47,047 nt of DNA from Thermodesulfobacteriota bacterium. GTDB taxonomy: Bacteria; Desulfobacterota; DSM-4660; Desulfatiglandales; Desulfatiglandaceae. Made by a program: the position numbers and the translations under genes. The stretch is from NCBI GenBank assembly GCA_028278625.1, contig JANQDY010000257.1:1-47047 (forward strand). Direction: 5' to 3'. This document shows, one piece after another, positions 22,982 through 31,673 of the stretch (the first letter of the stretch is position 1; each line of letters starts with the position of its first letter). Under the pieces are notes generated by a model, which was not told the DNA's origin, ran no database searches, and worked only from the letters and a program-made list of their open reading frames with translations.

Positions 22982-24160
22982 TTATTCTGTTTCCGCGGGC
23001 ACCACCGCCCACGTGAGAAGGTCCACAAGGCTGTCGATTTCCTTCATTTTGTCGATAGGTACGGTACCCTCAAGGATCAGCCAGCGGATGGCCATGTGGA
23101 TGCATGCCCCCAACAGCATATTCCGGAACACCCGGGGATTGACGTCGGCCCGAAAAGATCCGGTCTCAATCCCTTCCTTGATGACATCTTCAATGAATTC
23201 CAGATATTTTCTATAGCTTTCATAGGCTGTTGACTGATAGAAACGGAGATTCAGAAGGATCTGGGTCACGAATATCCTTAAGAAATTCCGGTTGCCCACG
23301 TGAAGTGAGAAATGATGCCGTATCAGCCTGCGAAGCCTGCGAACCGGCGCTTGAGTATTGAAGAGTTCCGGCAACGCATCCAAGTGCTCGTTTATGCGCT
23401 TATCGGCCATGGAGATGAGGAGATCTTCCTTGTTTTTGAAATACTCATAAATCGTTCCTTCGGCCACCTGGGCTTTTTGCGCCACATCGGCGATCTTTGC
23501 GTTGGCAAATCCTTTGATAGAGAACGCCTCCTCCGCGGCCGCCAGGATCCTTCCCTCCTTGCTCTCGTCACCTGCTGAATCGCTCAGGGCGATCATCGGC
23601 AGAACCAAATTCATGATATCGTCAAAATCCTTGACCCCCTCATCACATTCACCGCTTGCCAACACGCCGATCGATTCCATGTCCAAGATCCCGTAAATGG
23701 TGTCGCGTACAATGTGCAAGTCAATGTCGCTTCGGAAGTGGCCGACTTCAACCCCCTCCTTGAGGATACCCACCAGTATCCTGGCGTGATTCCGGAGTAA
23801 TTCATGGGCCGCCGAGGCATAGAATCGGTTGTTGGAGCGGCATTCAAACAGGAGGGTGCGGATGTAAGCCTGATGCTGATCATTGTATCTCAGACCGTAC
23901 CAGATCATTTTGCTCAGCTTTGACTCAGGGTCCCGGATCCCTTGAAGCTGTTCATCCAGAAGGTCGATGGCCTCGAGAAGCCGTGCATAGGCCGCGGAAA
24001 AGAGAAGGTCCTCTTTTCCCTTATAATATTGATACACCAGGGAGTCTGCAACTTCCGCCTTCCTGGCGATACTGGCGATGGTGGTGTTTTCGAGCCCGTT
24101 CTTGGAAATCAATTCCTCCGCGGCCTCCAGAATTCTCGCTTTTGTATCCCGAACCGGCAT
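22982..24160 (-). CDS. single-chain double TetR family regulator
   Basis: A 392-residue protein made of two complete TetR units. Unit 1: HTH at about 5-55 (ILEAAEELISKNGLENTTIA, VADSLVYQYYKGKEDLL) plus ligand domain to about 195. Unit 2: HTH at about 202-250 (ILAAAEEAFSIKGFANAKIA, VAEGTIYEYFKNKEDLL) plus a second ligand domain. A normal TetR is about 200 residues and works as a dimer, so this may be a covalent pseudo-dimer with two non-identical DNA readers and ligand pockets. ATG 24160 has AGGAG eight nt upstream. Same strand as the catabolic operon, divergent from the ketone carboxylase genes, so it may control both. TetR regulators of CoA pathways often sense acyl-CoA. Confidence 0.92.
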   Translation of the reverse strand: MPVRDTKARILEAAEELISKNGLENTTIASIARKAEVADSLVYQYYKGKEDLLFSAAYARLLEAIDLLDEQLQGIRDPESKLSKMIWYGLRYNDQHQAYIRTLLFECRSNNRFYASAAHELLRNHARILVGILKEGVEVGHFRSDIDLHIVRDTIYGILDMESIGVLASGECDEGVKDFDDIMNLVLPMIALSDSAGDESKEGRILAAAEEAFSIKGFANAKIADVAQKAQVAEGTIYEYFKNKEDLLISMADKRINEHLDALPELFNTQAPVRRLRRLIRHHFSLHVGNRNFLRIFVTQILLNLRFYQSTAYESYRKYLEFIEDVIKEGIETGSFRADVNPRVFRNMLLGACIHMAIRWLILEGTVPIDKMKEIDSLVDLLTWAVVPAETE

Positions 24161-24246
24161 TTCATGTTCTCCTGCCGAGGTGGCGAATCGACGATTCACC
24201 GGTGCCCCGAGCTGCAATATCTGAAAGTGAAAACAACAATTTTTTT

Positions 24247-24275
24247 AATTGAGCACTTTTTTATTCTGATGTCAA
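24247..24275 (-). promoter_or_regulatory. candidate promoter for the double-tetR gene
   Basis: Minus-strand TTGACA (24275-24270), 17 nt, then TCAATT (24252-24247), about 90 nt before the regulator's ATG. The -35 is perfect and the -10 weak (3/6), which fits a regulated promoter. The inverted repeat CAATT-TTTTT-AATTG overlaps the -10 and could be an autoregulatory site. Confidence 0.4.
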
Positions 24276-24392
24276 GCTTTTCACCAAGCTCTGGATCGTC
24301 TTATTTAAATTAATCGTTTTAAAATCAACATATTGGATAATTAGAAGATATTATCAACATTTTCCATTGACATGTAAAACGGTAAATGATAC

Positions 24393-24420
24393 TGATTTTT
24401 ACTCGAAAACAGACTATAAT
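24393..24420 (+). promoter_or_regulatory. candidate promoter for the ketone carboxylase operon
   Basis: A perfect TATAAT (24415-24420) lies about 150 nt upstream of the acxA-like start. The -35 position reads TGATTT (24393-24398, spacer 16), a poor match, so activation by a regulator would be expected. A TTGACA at 24367-24372 has only a weak partner (TACTGA). Confidence 0.35.
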
Positions 24421-24446
24421 TGAGCAAAAATCATACAGCATTGGAT

Positions 24447-24590
24447 ATGGACCAGCTGAGGTGTGGCCCGAGCAAAAAAGGTGAGGACGGAGACGAACGC
24501 AAGGAAATAAAACTCCGACAACAAGAAGAAACCTTCAATTGGTTCTGGAGGGTCGTCGGAAAGGAGGTCATCATTGAACAGGCAAGTTGA
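24447..24590 (+). CDS. possible 47-residue leader ORF overlapping the acxA start
   Basis: ATG 24447 opens a 47-codon frame: charged N-terminal half with KKGEDGDERKE, then EETFNWFWRVVGKEV, stop TGA at 24588-24590, 17 nt inside the acxA-like gene. Termination just past the acxA ribosome site would allow translational coupling. There is no Shine-Dalgarno before its ATG, and the family is unknown. It may be chance; listed because it fills most of the leader. Confidence 0.2.
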   Translation: MDQLRCGPSKKGEDGDERKEIKLRQQEETFNWFWRVVGKEVIIEQAS

Positions 24591-26706
24591 AATTTTGGGA
24601 ATCGATGCCGGCGGGACCATGACGGACACCATCCTTATCGATAAAGAAGGCGATATGGTGATTGGAAAGGCCGCCACAACGCCCCGCGATGAGGCAATCG
24701 GGTTTGTGGAATCCACACAGGATGCTCTCCAGCACTGGAATCTTGCGCTGGACAGCGGGATTCCGGAGATGAAAATTGCGATCTATTCAGGCACCGCCAT
24801 GCTCAATACGCTGATTGAGCGGAAGGGAAACAAGGTCGGGCTCCTCGTGACAAAGGGCATGGAGGACTATCTTCTCATGGAGCGGGGTTGCCAGAGCTAT
24901 CTGGGCTATCACTATGCGGATCGGCTCCATTCGGTGACCCATGTGAGCAACCCGCCGCTGGTGCCCAAACGGCTGATACGGGGCATCGGGGGAAGGATCG
25001 ACCTGTTCGGGAGGGAAGTCATCCCCCTGTACGATCACGAGGTGCGGGAGGCGGTGGATGCCCTGATCGACGAAGGCGTGGCCTCCATCTGTATCTGTTT
25101 TGTCAACAGCTATGTCTCCGCTGCCCATGAAGTGGAAGCGGAAAGGATCGTCAGTCAGGTCATGGCCGAGAAAGGAAAAGAACTTCCAGTCTATACCTCT
25201 TCCGTCATCCAGCCGGTGTGGCGGGAGGCTTCACGCCTGAACTGCACGGTCATCGAGGCGTATGCGGCCAATCCTTCCCGCAGGCATCTCCTCTCCATTG
25301 AAAGCAGGCTCAAGGAAAGGGGATTTCAAAACCAACTTCAGATCATGACCTCCCATGGCGGGATCAGCAATATCCGAACGGCCAGGGCCTTTCGGTCCCT
25401 GATCTCCGGCCCCATCGGCGGGATTATCGGCAGCCGACATGTGGGCCGGCATTTGGGCCTCGACAATATCATCTGCACGGACATGGGCGGCACCAGCTTT
25501 GATGTGGGGCTCATCACGGACGGTACCTTTGCCATCAATCCGGAGCCCGACCTGGCCCGTTTCCGGCTCAACCTTCCCATGGTGGCGGTAGACTCCATCG
25601 GCGCCGGGACCGGGACCATCATCAAGGTGGATCCCATCAGCCAACGGGTGGATCTGGGTCCCGAAAGCGTGGGCTCCCATCCCGGTCCGGTCTGCTACGG
25701 GAATCAGGCCCAGAACCCTTCCATCTGCGATTGCGATGTCATTACCGGCATCATCAACCCGGACTACTACCTGGGCGGGGCCGTCCGTCTCGAACGGGAC
25801 AAGGCCCTCCAGGTGTTTGATGAAAAGGTGGCAAAACCACTGGGGCTGGATCCCTACGAGGCCGCCGCGGGGATGATCGACCTGGTGGAAAGTCAGATGC
25901 GCAATCACCTGTATGCCATGGTGTTAGGCAGGGGTTTTGAGACCATGGAGTACTACCTCTTCGCCTATGGCGGCGCCGGCCCCATGCATACAGCCAATTA
26001 CAGCCGCAGTCTGAATTTCCGTGGGACCTGCATCCCCTCCTGGGCCCCCGCGTTCTCCGCCTACGGCTGCACCTGCGCTGACTACATGCATCGATACGAT
26101 AAGAGTATCCTGATGGTGATTCCGCTGGGCGCCGACGATGACACGAAGCGGGGAATCGGGGTCGCGCTCAACGGCATCCTGGATGAATTGAAGGCCCGGG
26201 CCATGGAGGAACTGTCAGGCGAGGCCTTTGCAGAAGATCAAGTCATTTTCAGGCCGGTCTTCCGAATGTGCTACACCGGACAGTTAGACTCCCTCGAGGT
26301 GCGCTCACCCCACCTTGCGATTCAGGAGTCCGCTCACATCGACGACATCATCCAGAGCTTCGAAAGCCTGTATGAAAAGGTATATGCCAGAGCCGCCAAA
26401 TTCTCTGATGCCGGCTATCAGGTCACCGAAGTGGTGCTGCTGGCCTCCGTTGAAACAACCAAGCCGAAGCTGGCTGAACACCCATCAGGAGATAGCAAGC
26501 CTCCGAAGGAAGCCTTCAAAGGAAACCGTCAGGTCTACTGGCGTGGTCAGTGGAAAGACTTCAGCACATGGGAAATGGACCTTATCCAGCCCGGAAATGT
26601 CATCGAAGGGCCGGCCATTGTGGAACATCCTGCAACCACATTCGTGGTTCCCATGGACTACCAGGCAAAGCTGGATGCCTACCGCATATTCTGGCTCGAA
26701 CAATAG
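24574..26706 (+). CDS. acxA: ATP-dependent ketone (acetone) carboxylase, beta subunit (HyuA-like)
   Basis: A 710-residue hydantoinase A/acetone carboxylase beta-type subunit. GIDAGGTMTDTILID (about 10-24) and TDMGGTSFDVGLI (about 305-317) are the two phosphate-binding motifs of this ASKHA ATPase family; GAGTGTIIKVDP, HPGPVCYGN and FAYGGAGPMHTANYS are family signatures. It activates ketone and bicarbonate by phosphorylation in acetone carboxylase. Length agrees with AcxA (about 717). Start: TTG 24574, fixed by a perfect AAGGAGG six nt upstream. First of three genes (17 nt before the alpha gene). The gene trio with a short gamma subunit favours acetone carboxylase over 5-oxoprolinase, hydantoinase or five-subunit acetophenone carboxylase; the ketone size is not determined. 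Confidence 0.88.
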   Translation: MNRQVEILGIDAGGTMTDTILIDKEGDMVIGKAATTPRDEAIGFVESTQDALQHWNLALDSGIPEMKIAIYSGTAMLNTLIERKGNKVGLLVTKGMEDYLLMERGCQSYLGYHYADRLHSVTHVSNPPLVPKRLIRGIGGRIDLFGREVIPLYDHEVREAVDALIDEGVASICICFVNSYVSAAHEVEAERIVSQVMAEKGKELPVYTSSVIQPVWREASRLNCTVIEAYAANPSRRHLLSIESRLKERGFQNQLQIMTSHGGISNIRTARAFRSLISGPIGGIIGSRHVGRHLGLDNIICTDMGGTSFDVGLITDGTFAINPEPDLARFRLNLPMVAVDSIGAGTGTIIKVDPISQRVDLGPESVGSHPGPVCYGNQAQNPSICDCDVITGIINPDYYLGGAVRLERDKALQVFDEKVAKPLGLDPYEAAAGMIDLVESQMRNHLYAMVLGRGFETMEYYLFAYGGAGPMHTANYSRSLNFRGTCIPSWAPAFSAYGCTCADYMHRYDKSILMVIPLGADDDTKRGIGVALNGILDELKARAMEELSGEAFAEDQVIFRPVFRMCYTGQLDSLEVRSPHLAIQESAHIDDIIQSFESLYEKVYARAAKFSDAGYQVTEVVLLASVETTKPKLAEHPSGDSKPPKEAFKGNRQVYWRGQWKDFSTWEMDLIQPGNVIEGPAIVEHPATTFVVPMDYQAKLDAYRIFWLEQ

Positions 26707-26723
26707 AAAGGGGGTGCATCATC

Positions 26724-28907
26724 ATGGGTATCGGTTGGAACGGAAAAACACTGGGCCAAATGCTGAAGGAAAGCGAGGATCTATTAATCGAAACAGGATC
26801 CTGCTACGGAGTGAAAGCCCTTTCGCTGAAGCAGGACGACCCCCTGAAATACGAACGGCTTTTTTCGCGACTCCGCGGCGGCATTGTGGCTGCAAGGGAG
26901 ACGGCCCTTCATATCTCAGCCTCCCCCATTGTCCGGGAACTGGGAGAACTCTGCTTTGTTCTCTACTCACCGGAAGGCGACTGCATTGCCCTGTCCACCG
27001 GCATTATCGTCCATGTCCATACCATGAGCGAGGCCATCAAGTGGATGATAAGACAGAATTACGAAGAGGATGTGGGCATCCGTGAAGGGGATATCTTTAT
27101 CAACAACGACGCCCTGGTGGGGGATGCCCACACGGCGGACGTTCAATCCCTTATTCCGGTTTTTTACGGGGATGAACTCATTGCCTGGATCGGGGCCGTC
27201 ACCCACGTGATGGAAATCGGCGGCGTGGATGCGGGAGGGATACCCCTTTCCACCATCAACCGATTCGGAGACGGTCTTTACTTCACCTGTGAAAAGGTCG
27301 GTGAAAACGATCGCATCTTTCGAACCTATCAGATTCGGTGTGAAAGAAATCTTCGGGGGGCCGTCCACTGGAATCTGGATGAAAAGGCACGGCTCGCCGG
27401 CTGCCACATCATGCGCGAGGCATTAAATGGCATTATCAATGAATTCGGGGTAGATTATTACAAGAACTTTACCCGGGAGACCATCGAAGAAGGGAGGCTT
27501 CTTTTTTCTGGACGCGTGAAGGAAAGGCTTTTCCCGGGCCGATACCGGGCCGCTTCTTTCTACGATGTTCCTCAAAAGGGGGCCCCGCTCCCCTCAATTG
27601 CCGCCAAAGACATGATTCTTCATGCCCCCGTGGAGGTCACCGTGAAACCGGACGGCAAGCTCAAGCTGGGCATGAACGGCGCCAGTAAATGGACCTATTC
27701 TCCGGCGAACAGTTCCCTTCCGGCCATGCAGGGCGGCCTGTGGGTCAGCATCACCCAGATGCTGGCCTATGACGGAAAAGTCAACGACGGTGCTTATTAT
27801 GCCACGGAACAGGCGTACCCTTTTGGCTCATGGGCCAATCCCGACTGGCCCTATGTGTCCCTCTCCGCCACCTGGGGGCCGTTGATGGTGACCTTTAACG
27901 CGGTCTTTCGTTGTATGTCCCGCAGTTTTTATTCAAGGGGCTACCGTGAAGAAATCATTTCCGGGTACGGGCATACCGGACTGATCCAGTGGGGGGGCAC
28001 CGATCAATACGGGAATCCCATGGGGGGCATCAATTTCGAATTGTGCGCCTCGGGAATGGGCGCCAGGGGGATCATGGACGGGCTGGACAGCGGATATGCC
28101 ATGTGGAATCCGGAATCGGATATGGGGAACATGGAAATCTGGGAACTGGTCTTTCCTCAGATCTATCTGGGCAGAAGAATCATTCCCGGATCCGGGGGCC
28201 TTGGCAAATACCGGGGGGGACACGGCTTTCATTCGGTTCTCCTCATGTGGGGCAGTAACGACATTGAACTCACCAGTGCTGGACCCGGAAAGGTCTTTGA
28301 CAATTGCGGCCTTTTCGGCGGCTATCCCAGCGCCCGGGTCTGCCGGCGGAAGATATTTGCCCAGAACACGGATCTGCCGGAAACATTCAAAGACAAAGGG
28401 CCCTACCCTTCCTTTGAGGGCGACCCGAAAAACTCGGAGATAGAGAGATTCGTCAAAGGCGATCTTCATTGTGACGACGCCAGTATCATGTTCCCCACAC
28501 CCTTTCATTCCCATGATGTCTATGTGACCTTCTGGCAGGGCGGACCCGGCTACGGCGACCCCATCGAGCGACCGGTGGAACTTGTTGAAAAGGACCTGAA
28601 CAACGGATATGCCTTGCCCGACACCGTTGAATCCGTGTTGGGTGTTGTTGCGGAAAAGGACCGGAAAACCCGGGAATGGAAAGCAAACACGGAAAAAACC
28701 ATGGATTTGAGGGATCAAATCCGGGAGCAGCGGGGTCAAAGGGGCATTCCGACAAGAGAGTGGTGGAAGGCGGAGCGGGAACGGATATTGAACGGGGAAC
28801 TGTCCGACCCGGTTCAGCAAATGTACCGGGAGAGTTTGTCCCTGTCCCGGCCGTGGGCGGACGAATTCAAGAAGTTCTGGGAACTGCCGGATGATTTCGA
28901 ATTTTAG
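26724..28907 (+). CDS. acxB: ATP-dependent ketone (acetone) carboxylase, alpha subunit (HyuB-like)
   Basis: A 727-residue hydantoinase B/acetone carboxylase alpha-type subunit, the Mn-containing catalytic subunit. DAHTADVQSL has H136 and D139, and AVTHVMEIGG has H161. This H-x2-D-x21-H pattern equals the Mn-ligand spacing known for Xanthobacter AcxB (H150, D153, H175, recalled from the published structure). Other HyuB signatures: IFINNDALVGD, GGxGKYRGGHG-like GSGGLGKYRGGHG, and GGYPSARVC. ATG 26724 with GAAAGGGGG eight nt upstream; the frame is open 58 codons further 5' inside acxA, which is not used. Slightly shorter than AcxB (about 776). Ends 26 nt before the gamma gene. Confidence 0.9.
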   Translation: MGIGWNGKTLGQMLKESEDLLIETGSCYGVKALSLKQDDPLKYERLFSRLRGGIVAARETALHISASPIVRELGELCFVLYSPEGDCIALSTGIIVHVHTMSEAIKWMIRQNYEEDVGIREGDIFINNDALVGDAHTADVQSLIPVFYGDELIAWIGAVTHVMEIGGVDAGGIPLSTINRFGDGLYFTCEKVGENDRIFRTYQIRCERNLRGAVHWNLDEKARLAGCHIMREALNGIINEFGVDYYKNFTRETIEEGRLLFSGRVKERLFPGRYRAASFYDVPQKGAPLPSIAAKDMILHAPVEVTVKPDGKLKLGMNGASKWTYSPANSSLPAMQGGLWVSITQMLAYDGKVNDGAYYATEQAYPFGSWANPDWPYVSLSATWGPLMVTFNAVFRCMSRSFYSRGYREEIISGYGHTGLIQWGGTDQYGNPMGGINFELCASGMGARGIMDGLDSGYAMWNPESDMGNMEIWELVFPQIYLGRRIIPGSGGLGKYRGGHGFHSVLLMWGSNDIELTSAGPGKVFDNCGLFGGYPSARVCRRKIFAQNTDLPETFKDKGPYPSFEGDPKNSEIERFVKGDLHCDDASIMFPTPFHSHDVYVTFWQGGPGYGDPIERPVELVEKDLNNGYALPDTVESVLGVVAEKDRKTREWKANTEKTMDLRDQIREQRGQRGIPTREWWKAERERILNGELSDPVQQMYRESLSLSRPWADEFKKFWELPDDFEF

Positions 28908-28933
28908 CCGTCAACAATGAAGGGAGGATATCA

Positions 28934-29443
28934 ATGCCCACGTATACCAAAGAAACCATTGCATCTCTGATCGACGGCCAACTGCCCTGGCCCACCACCA
29001 AACGGATCATGAGCGAACAGAAGGATCCGGACCGCTTTGAAAAGGTCCTGGCCATCCATCAGGATCGAGTACCCTGGTCCGACACCATCGTGCTCTGCCT
29101 GGGAGAGCATCTCTATATCGTTCGCAAACACATGAATGGACAATGGAAGTTCATGGTCAAGTGTGAATGCGGATTCGAATTCTGCGAGCATACGGAGAAT
29201 TGGAAGATGGAAGCGCTCATCTATGTCAGGGATACCGAAGAGATCATGGGAGAGATCATGCCGGCGCCCCATGTGGCGGACCCCGGGTGGAACATCATTC
29301 GGGAGTACTATTGCCCGGACTGCAAAACCCAATTGGAGGTGGAAGCGGTGCCACCTGGATATCCGGTCATTTTCGACTTTCTTCCCGATATCGAAGGCTT
29401 CTATGAGGCACATCCGACCCTAAAAAGCAAACTGTTTAAATAA
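28934..29443 (+). CDS. acxC: acetone carboxylase gamma subunit
   Basis: A 169-residue protein matching the acetone carboxylase gamma family, whose length is normally 165-170. Zinc-type ligands C77, C79, C84 (with H86) in KCECGFEFCEH and C127, C130 in YYCPDCKTQLEVE are followed by the family signature PPGYPVIFDFLPD. AcxC is a small zinc-containing subunit required for the alpha2-beta2-gamma2 enzyme. ATG with GGGAGG six nt upstream. Its presence is the clearest indication that the HyuA/HyuB pair is a ketone carboxylase. Product would be acetoacetate from acetone or a longer 3-oxo acid from higher methyl ketones. Confidence 0.9.
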   Translation: MPTYTKETIASLIDGQLPWPTTKRIMSEQKDPDRFEKVLAIHQDRVPWSDTIVLCLGEHLYIVRKHMNGQWKFMVKCECGFEFCEHTENWKMEALIYVRDTEEIMGEIMPAPHVADPGWNIIREYYCPDCKTQLEVEAVPPGYPVIFDFLPDIEGFYEAHPTLKSKLFK

Positions 29444-29520
29444 GACAAACGGACCGATTGGTTCGACGTTCAGAAAGACATTGCGGCATCAAATTCTTTC
29501 ACAAACAGGAGGTGGCAGAG

Positions 29521-30771
29521 ATGGAAAGAAGGTATTTGACGAAAGAAATGAAGGTCGTATGGGTTATCATGTCAATGATGCTGATCGGGTTCTTTGCGGT
29601 TCCCCTTCATGCCGGGGAAAAAGAACTGAAAGTGGGTTGCATCATGCCGTTCACCGGTCCGGCGGCACCCTGGGGGCTGGCCATCAGACCCCAGATGGAG
29701 ATATTCGCGGAATTGATCAACGAAGACGGTGGTCTTAAGGTCGGTGATGACGCTTACAAGGTAACACTTTTCTTCGGTGACGGTCAGTACATGCCGGCTC
29801 CCGGTGCCAAGGCCGCCAGAGATCTTATCTATCGAAACAACGTCTCCGTCATTTTGGGATACTTCGGCGCCGGGATGTCCGCCATCGCCCCCGTCACCAA
29901 CAAGGAAAAAGTCATTTTCATCTGCCGCACCGGCTCAGGCGTGACCTACAGCCCCAAAAAGGACCCTTACGTGGTATTCGGCACCCCTTCCAATGAGATG
30001 GTCTTTTACCAGGCCGTGGCTGCCATGAAGGGATATCCCGAATTCAAGAAACTCTGTTTTACCGGTCCAACGGCCTCCGCCAAGCAGTTCACGGAGGCCG
30101 ACAATCGGGCTCTGGACAAGGACCTCATGGACAAATACGGCATCGGGGTCACGCGGGTCTACTATCCCGAAGGCACAAAGAACTTCACGCCTTACATCGC
30201 CAAGATGAAGGAGGCGGAAACCGAACTGGTCAGCGTGGGTGGAAACGTTCTGGAGGTGGCATTGCTGGCCAAACAACGCTGGGAAGCCGGGCTCAAGTGG
30301 CCCATCACCGAGACCGGAACCCTCATCGATCCCGGTCTTTTCGTCCAGCTGTCCGGCGCCGAGGCGGCTCAGGGCATCTGCAGCGATCGACCGGCCCCTT
30401 GGGAGCTCAGAACTGTCAAAGTGAACCCCTTCTACCTCGAGATGGCCGAACGGATCAAAGCCCGCTTTGAGAGGAAATTCGGTAAACCTCTCACCTACGT
30501 GGGATCCTTCGGATGGGGGCTCAACCATATGGCCCAGTATTTTGAAGCGTTGAAACAGGCAGGCGCCACGGATCCGGACAAGGCGATGAAGATCTTCCGG
30601 GGCGGCACATTTGAAACGTTCCTCGGCAAATATACCACCTCGGGGGAAGAGATTTACGGTTCACCGGTGGTTTTCGGTTACCCCTGTGCCATGGGCATCA
30701 TCAAGGGGAAGGAAGAGGTGTATCTGGGAGAAAATCCGCTACTGGATGTCAACGACTGGCTCAAGCCGTGA
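29521..30771 (+). CDS. ABC transporter substrate-binding protein, branched-chain amino acid type (set 1)
   Basis: A 416-residue periplasmic binding protein of the HAAT/LivJ family. The signal peptide covers about 1-31 (KVVWVIMSMMLIGFFAVPLHA, written only to mark cleavage after LHA). The mature part starts EKELKVGCIMPFTGPAAPWG, the usual first strand, and contains FFGDGQYMPAPGAKAARDLI and TYVGSFGWG. ATG 29521 with AGGAGG eight nt upstream; an upstream TTG has no ribosome site. Placed 77 nt after acxC and 41 nt before the first permease. HAAT receptors bind amino acids, short organic acids or aromatic acids; the ligand here is unknown, but the operon context suggests a growth substrate of the island. 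Confidence 0.9.
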   Translation: MERRYLTKEMKVVWVIMSMMLIGFFAVPLHAGEKELKVGCIMPFTGPAAPWGLAIRPQMEIFAELINEDGGLKVGDDAYKVTLFFGDGQYMPAPGAKAARDLIYRNNVSVILGYFGAGMSAIAPVTNKEKVIFICRTGSGVTYSPKKDPYVVFGTPSNEMVFYQAVAAMKGYPEFKKLCFTGPTASAKQFTEADNRALDKDLMDKYGIGVTRVYYPEGTKNFTPYIAKMKEAETELVSVGGNVLEVALLAKQRWEAGLKWPITETGTLIDPGLFVQLSGAEAAQGICSDRPAPWELRTVKVNPFYLEMAERIKARFERKFGKPLTYVGSFGWGLNHMAQYFEALKQAGATDPDKAMKIFRGGTFETFLGKYTTSGEEIYGSPVVFGYPCAMGIIKGKEEVYLGENPLLDVNDWLKP

Positions 30772-30812
30772 AAATATCTTTGGGACTTGGCTAAGCGGAA
30801 GGGTAATCTCCG

Positions 30813-31673
30813 ATGGAAATCTATGCAATGATGGCCATTCACGGTTTGGTCTACGGCATGCTTCTTTTCATGGTGGCCTCGGGCTTGACCCTGGTTTTCG
30901 GCATGATGGGCGTGCTCAATCTTGCCCATGCCAGTTTTTATATGCTTGGCGCCTATATCGCCTACTCAGTCACCGTTTTAACCAACAGCTTCTGGCTGAG
31001 CCTCATTATCAGCCCCATGGTCGTTGCCATTATCGGCATCATCATTGAACGTTTCTTCCTTCGAAAAGCCCACAGCCGGGGCCACGTGGCGGAATTGCTG
31101 GTTACCTTCGGATTCTTCTACATCCTTGGAGAGCTGGTCCGCATGATTTGGGGCAGCAATCCACTGCCGGTGGATATTCCCAGGCTCTTTCAAGGGGAAA
31201 TACCCCTTTTCGGCGGCACCTATCCGGTCTACCGATTGTTTATCCTCTTCTTTTCCGGAATGGTTCTATTGGCATTGGCCCTGGTTCTGACGAAAACCCG
31301 CGTCGGCATACTGATGCGGGCGGCCGTTTCCGACGCCGAAATGGTCGATGTGTTGGGCACCAACGCGCCCCGGCTTTTCATGGGCGTTTTCGCCGGAGGC
31401 GCGGCACTGGCGGCGGTTGCCGGGGTGATCGCGGCACCTTTCTTAAGCGTTTATCCAAGTATGGGTCTCGATGTTCTCCTTGACTGTTTCGTGGTCATCG
31501 TCATCGGCGGATTCGGTAGCCTGTTCGGGGCGCTGATATCCGCCATTCTTATCGGGGAGCTGCATTCCTTCGGTATCCTCTGGGTTCCCAGGCTCGCCAT
31601 GATATTCCAGTTCCTCTTCATGGCCATCATTCTGGTGGTCCGGCCCACCGGTCTCATGGGAGAAAAAGAATGA
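30813..31673 (+). CDS. ABC transporter permease LivH type (set 1)
   Basis: A 286-residue inner-membrane permease with about eight helices. The typical LivH start is MASGLTLVFGMMGVLNLAHASFYMLGAY, shown here in residues 11-46; the cytoplasmic coupling loop follows TRVGILMRAAVSDAEMVDVLGTN and the end reads VVRPTGLMGEKE. Forms a heterodimer with the LivM-type product, whose ATG overlaps this stop (ATGA). Belongs to the first complete importer of the cluster. Confidence 0.92.
   Translation: MEIYAMMAIHGLVYGMLLFMVASGLTLVFGMMGVLNLAHASFYMLGAYIAYSVTVLTNSFWLSLIISPMVVAIIGIIIERFFLRKAHSRGHVAELLVTFGFFYILGELVRMIWGSNPLPVDIPRLFQGEIPLFGGTYPVYRLFILFFSGMVLLALALVLTKTRVGILMRAAVSDAEMVDVLGTNAPRLFMGVFAGGAALAAVAGVIAAPFLSVYPSMGLDVLLDCFVVIVIGGFGSLFGALISAILIGELHSFGILWVPRLAMIFQFLFMAIILVVRPTGLMGEKE

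Larger units (their letters stand above)
24161..24573. other. 413-bp divergent control region between the double-tetR and ketone carboxylase genes
   Basis: AT-rich in its left half. It holds a minus-strand TTGACA/TCAATT promoter for tetR, a plus-strand perfect TATAAT, another TTGACA (24367-24372) without a good -10, and a short inverted repeat CAATT-TTTTT-AATTG (about 24236-24250) overlapping the tetR -10. The right 130 bp is purine-rich leader with one 47-codon frame. No RNA gene, riboswitch fold or terminator is recognisable. Confidence 0.5.

Noticed and set aside
26550..26723. Upstream extension of the alpha-subunit frame
   Set aside because: Out-of-frame reading of the acxA end; the ATG at 26724 has a strong ribosome site and matches the family start.
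24574..28907. 5-oxoprolinase or hydantoinase for the HyuA/HyuB pair
   Set aside because: The adjacent gamma-type zinc subunit and the H-x2-D-x21-H Mn pattern fit ketone carboxylase better.
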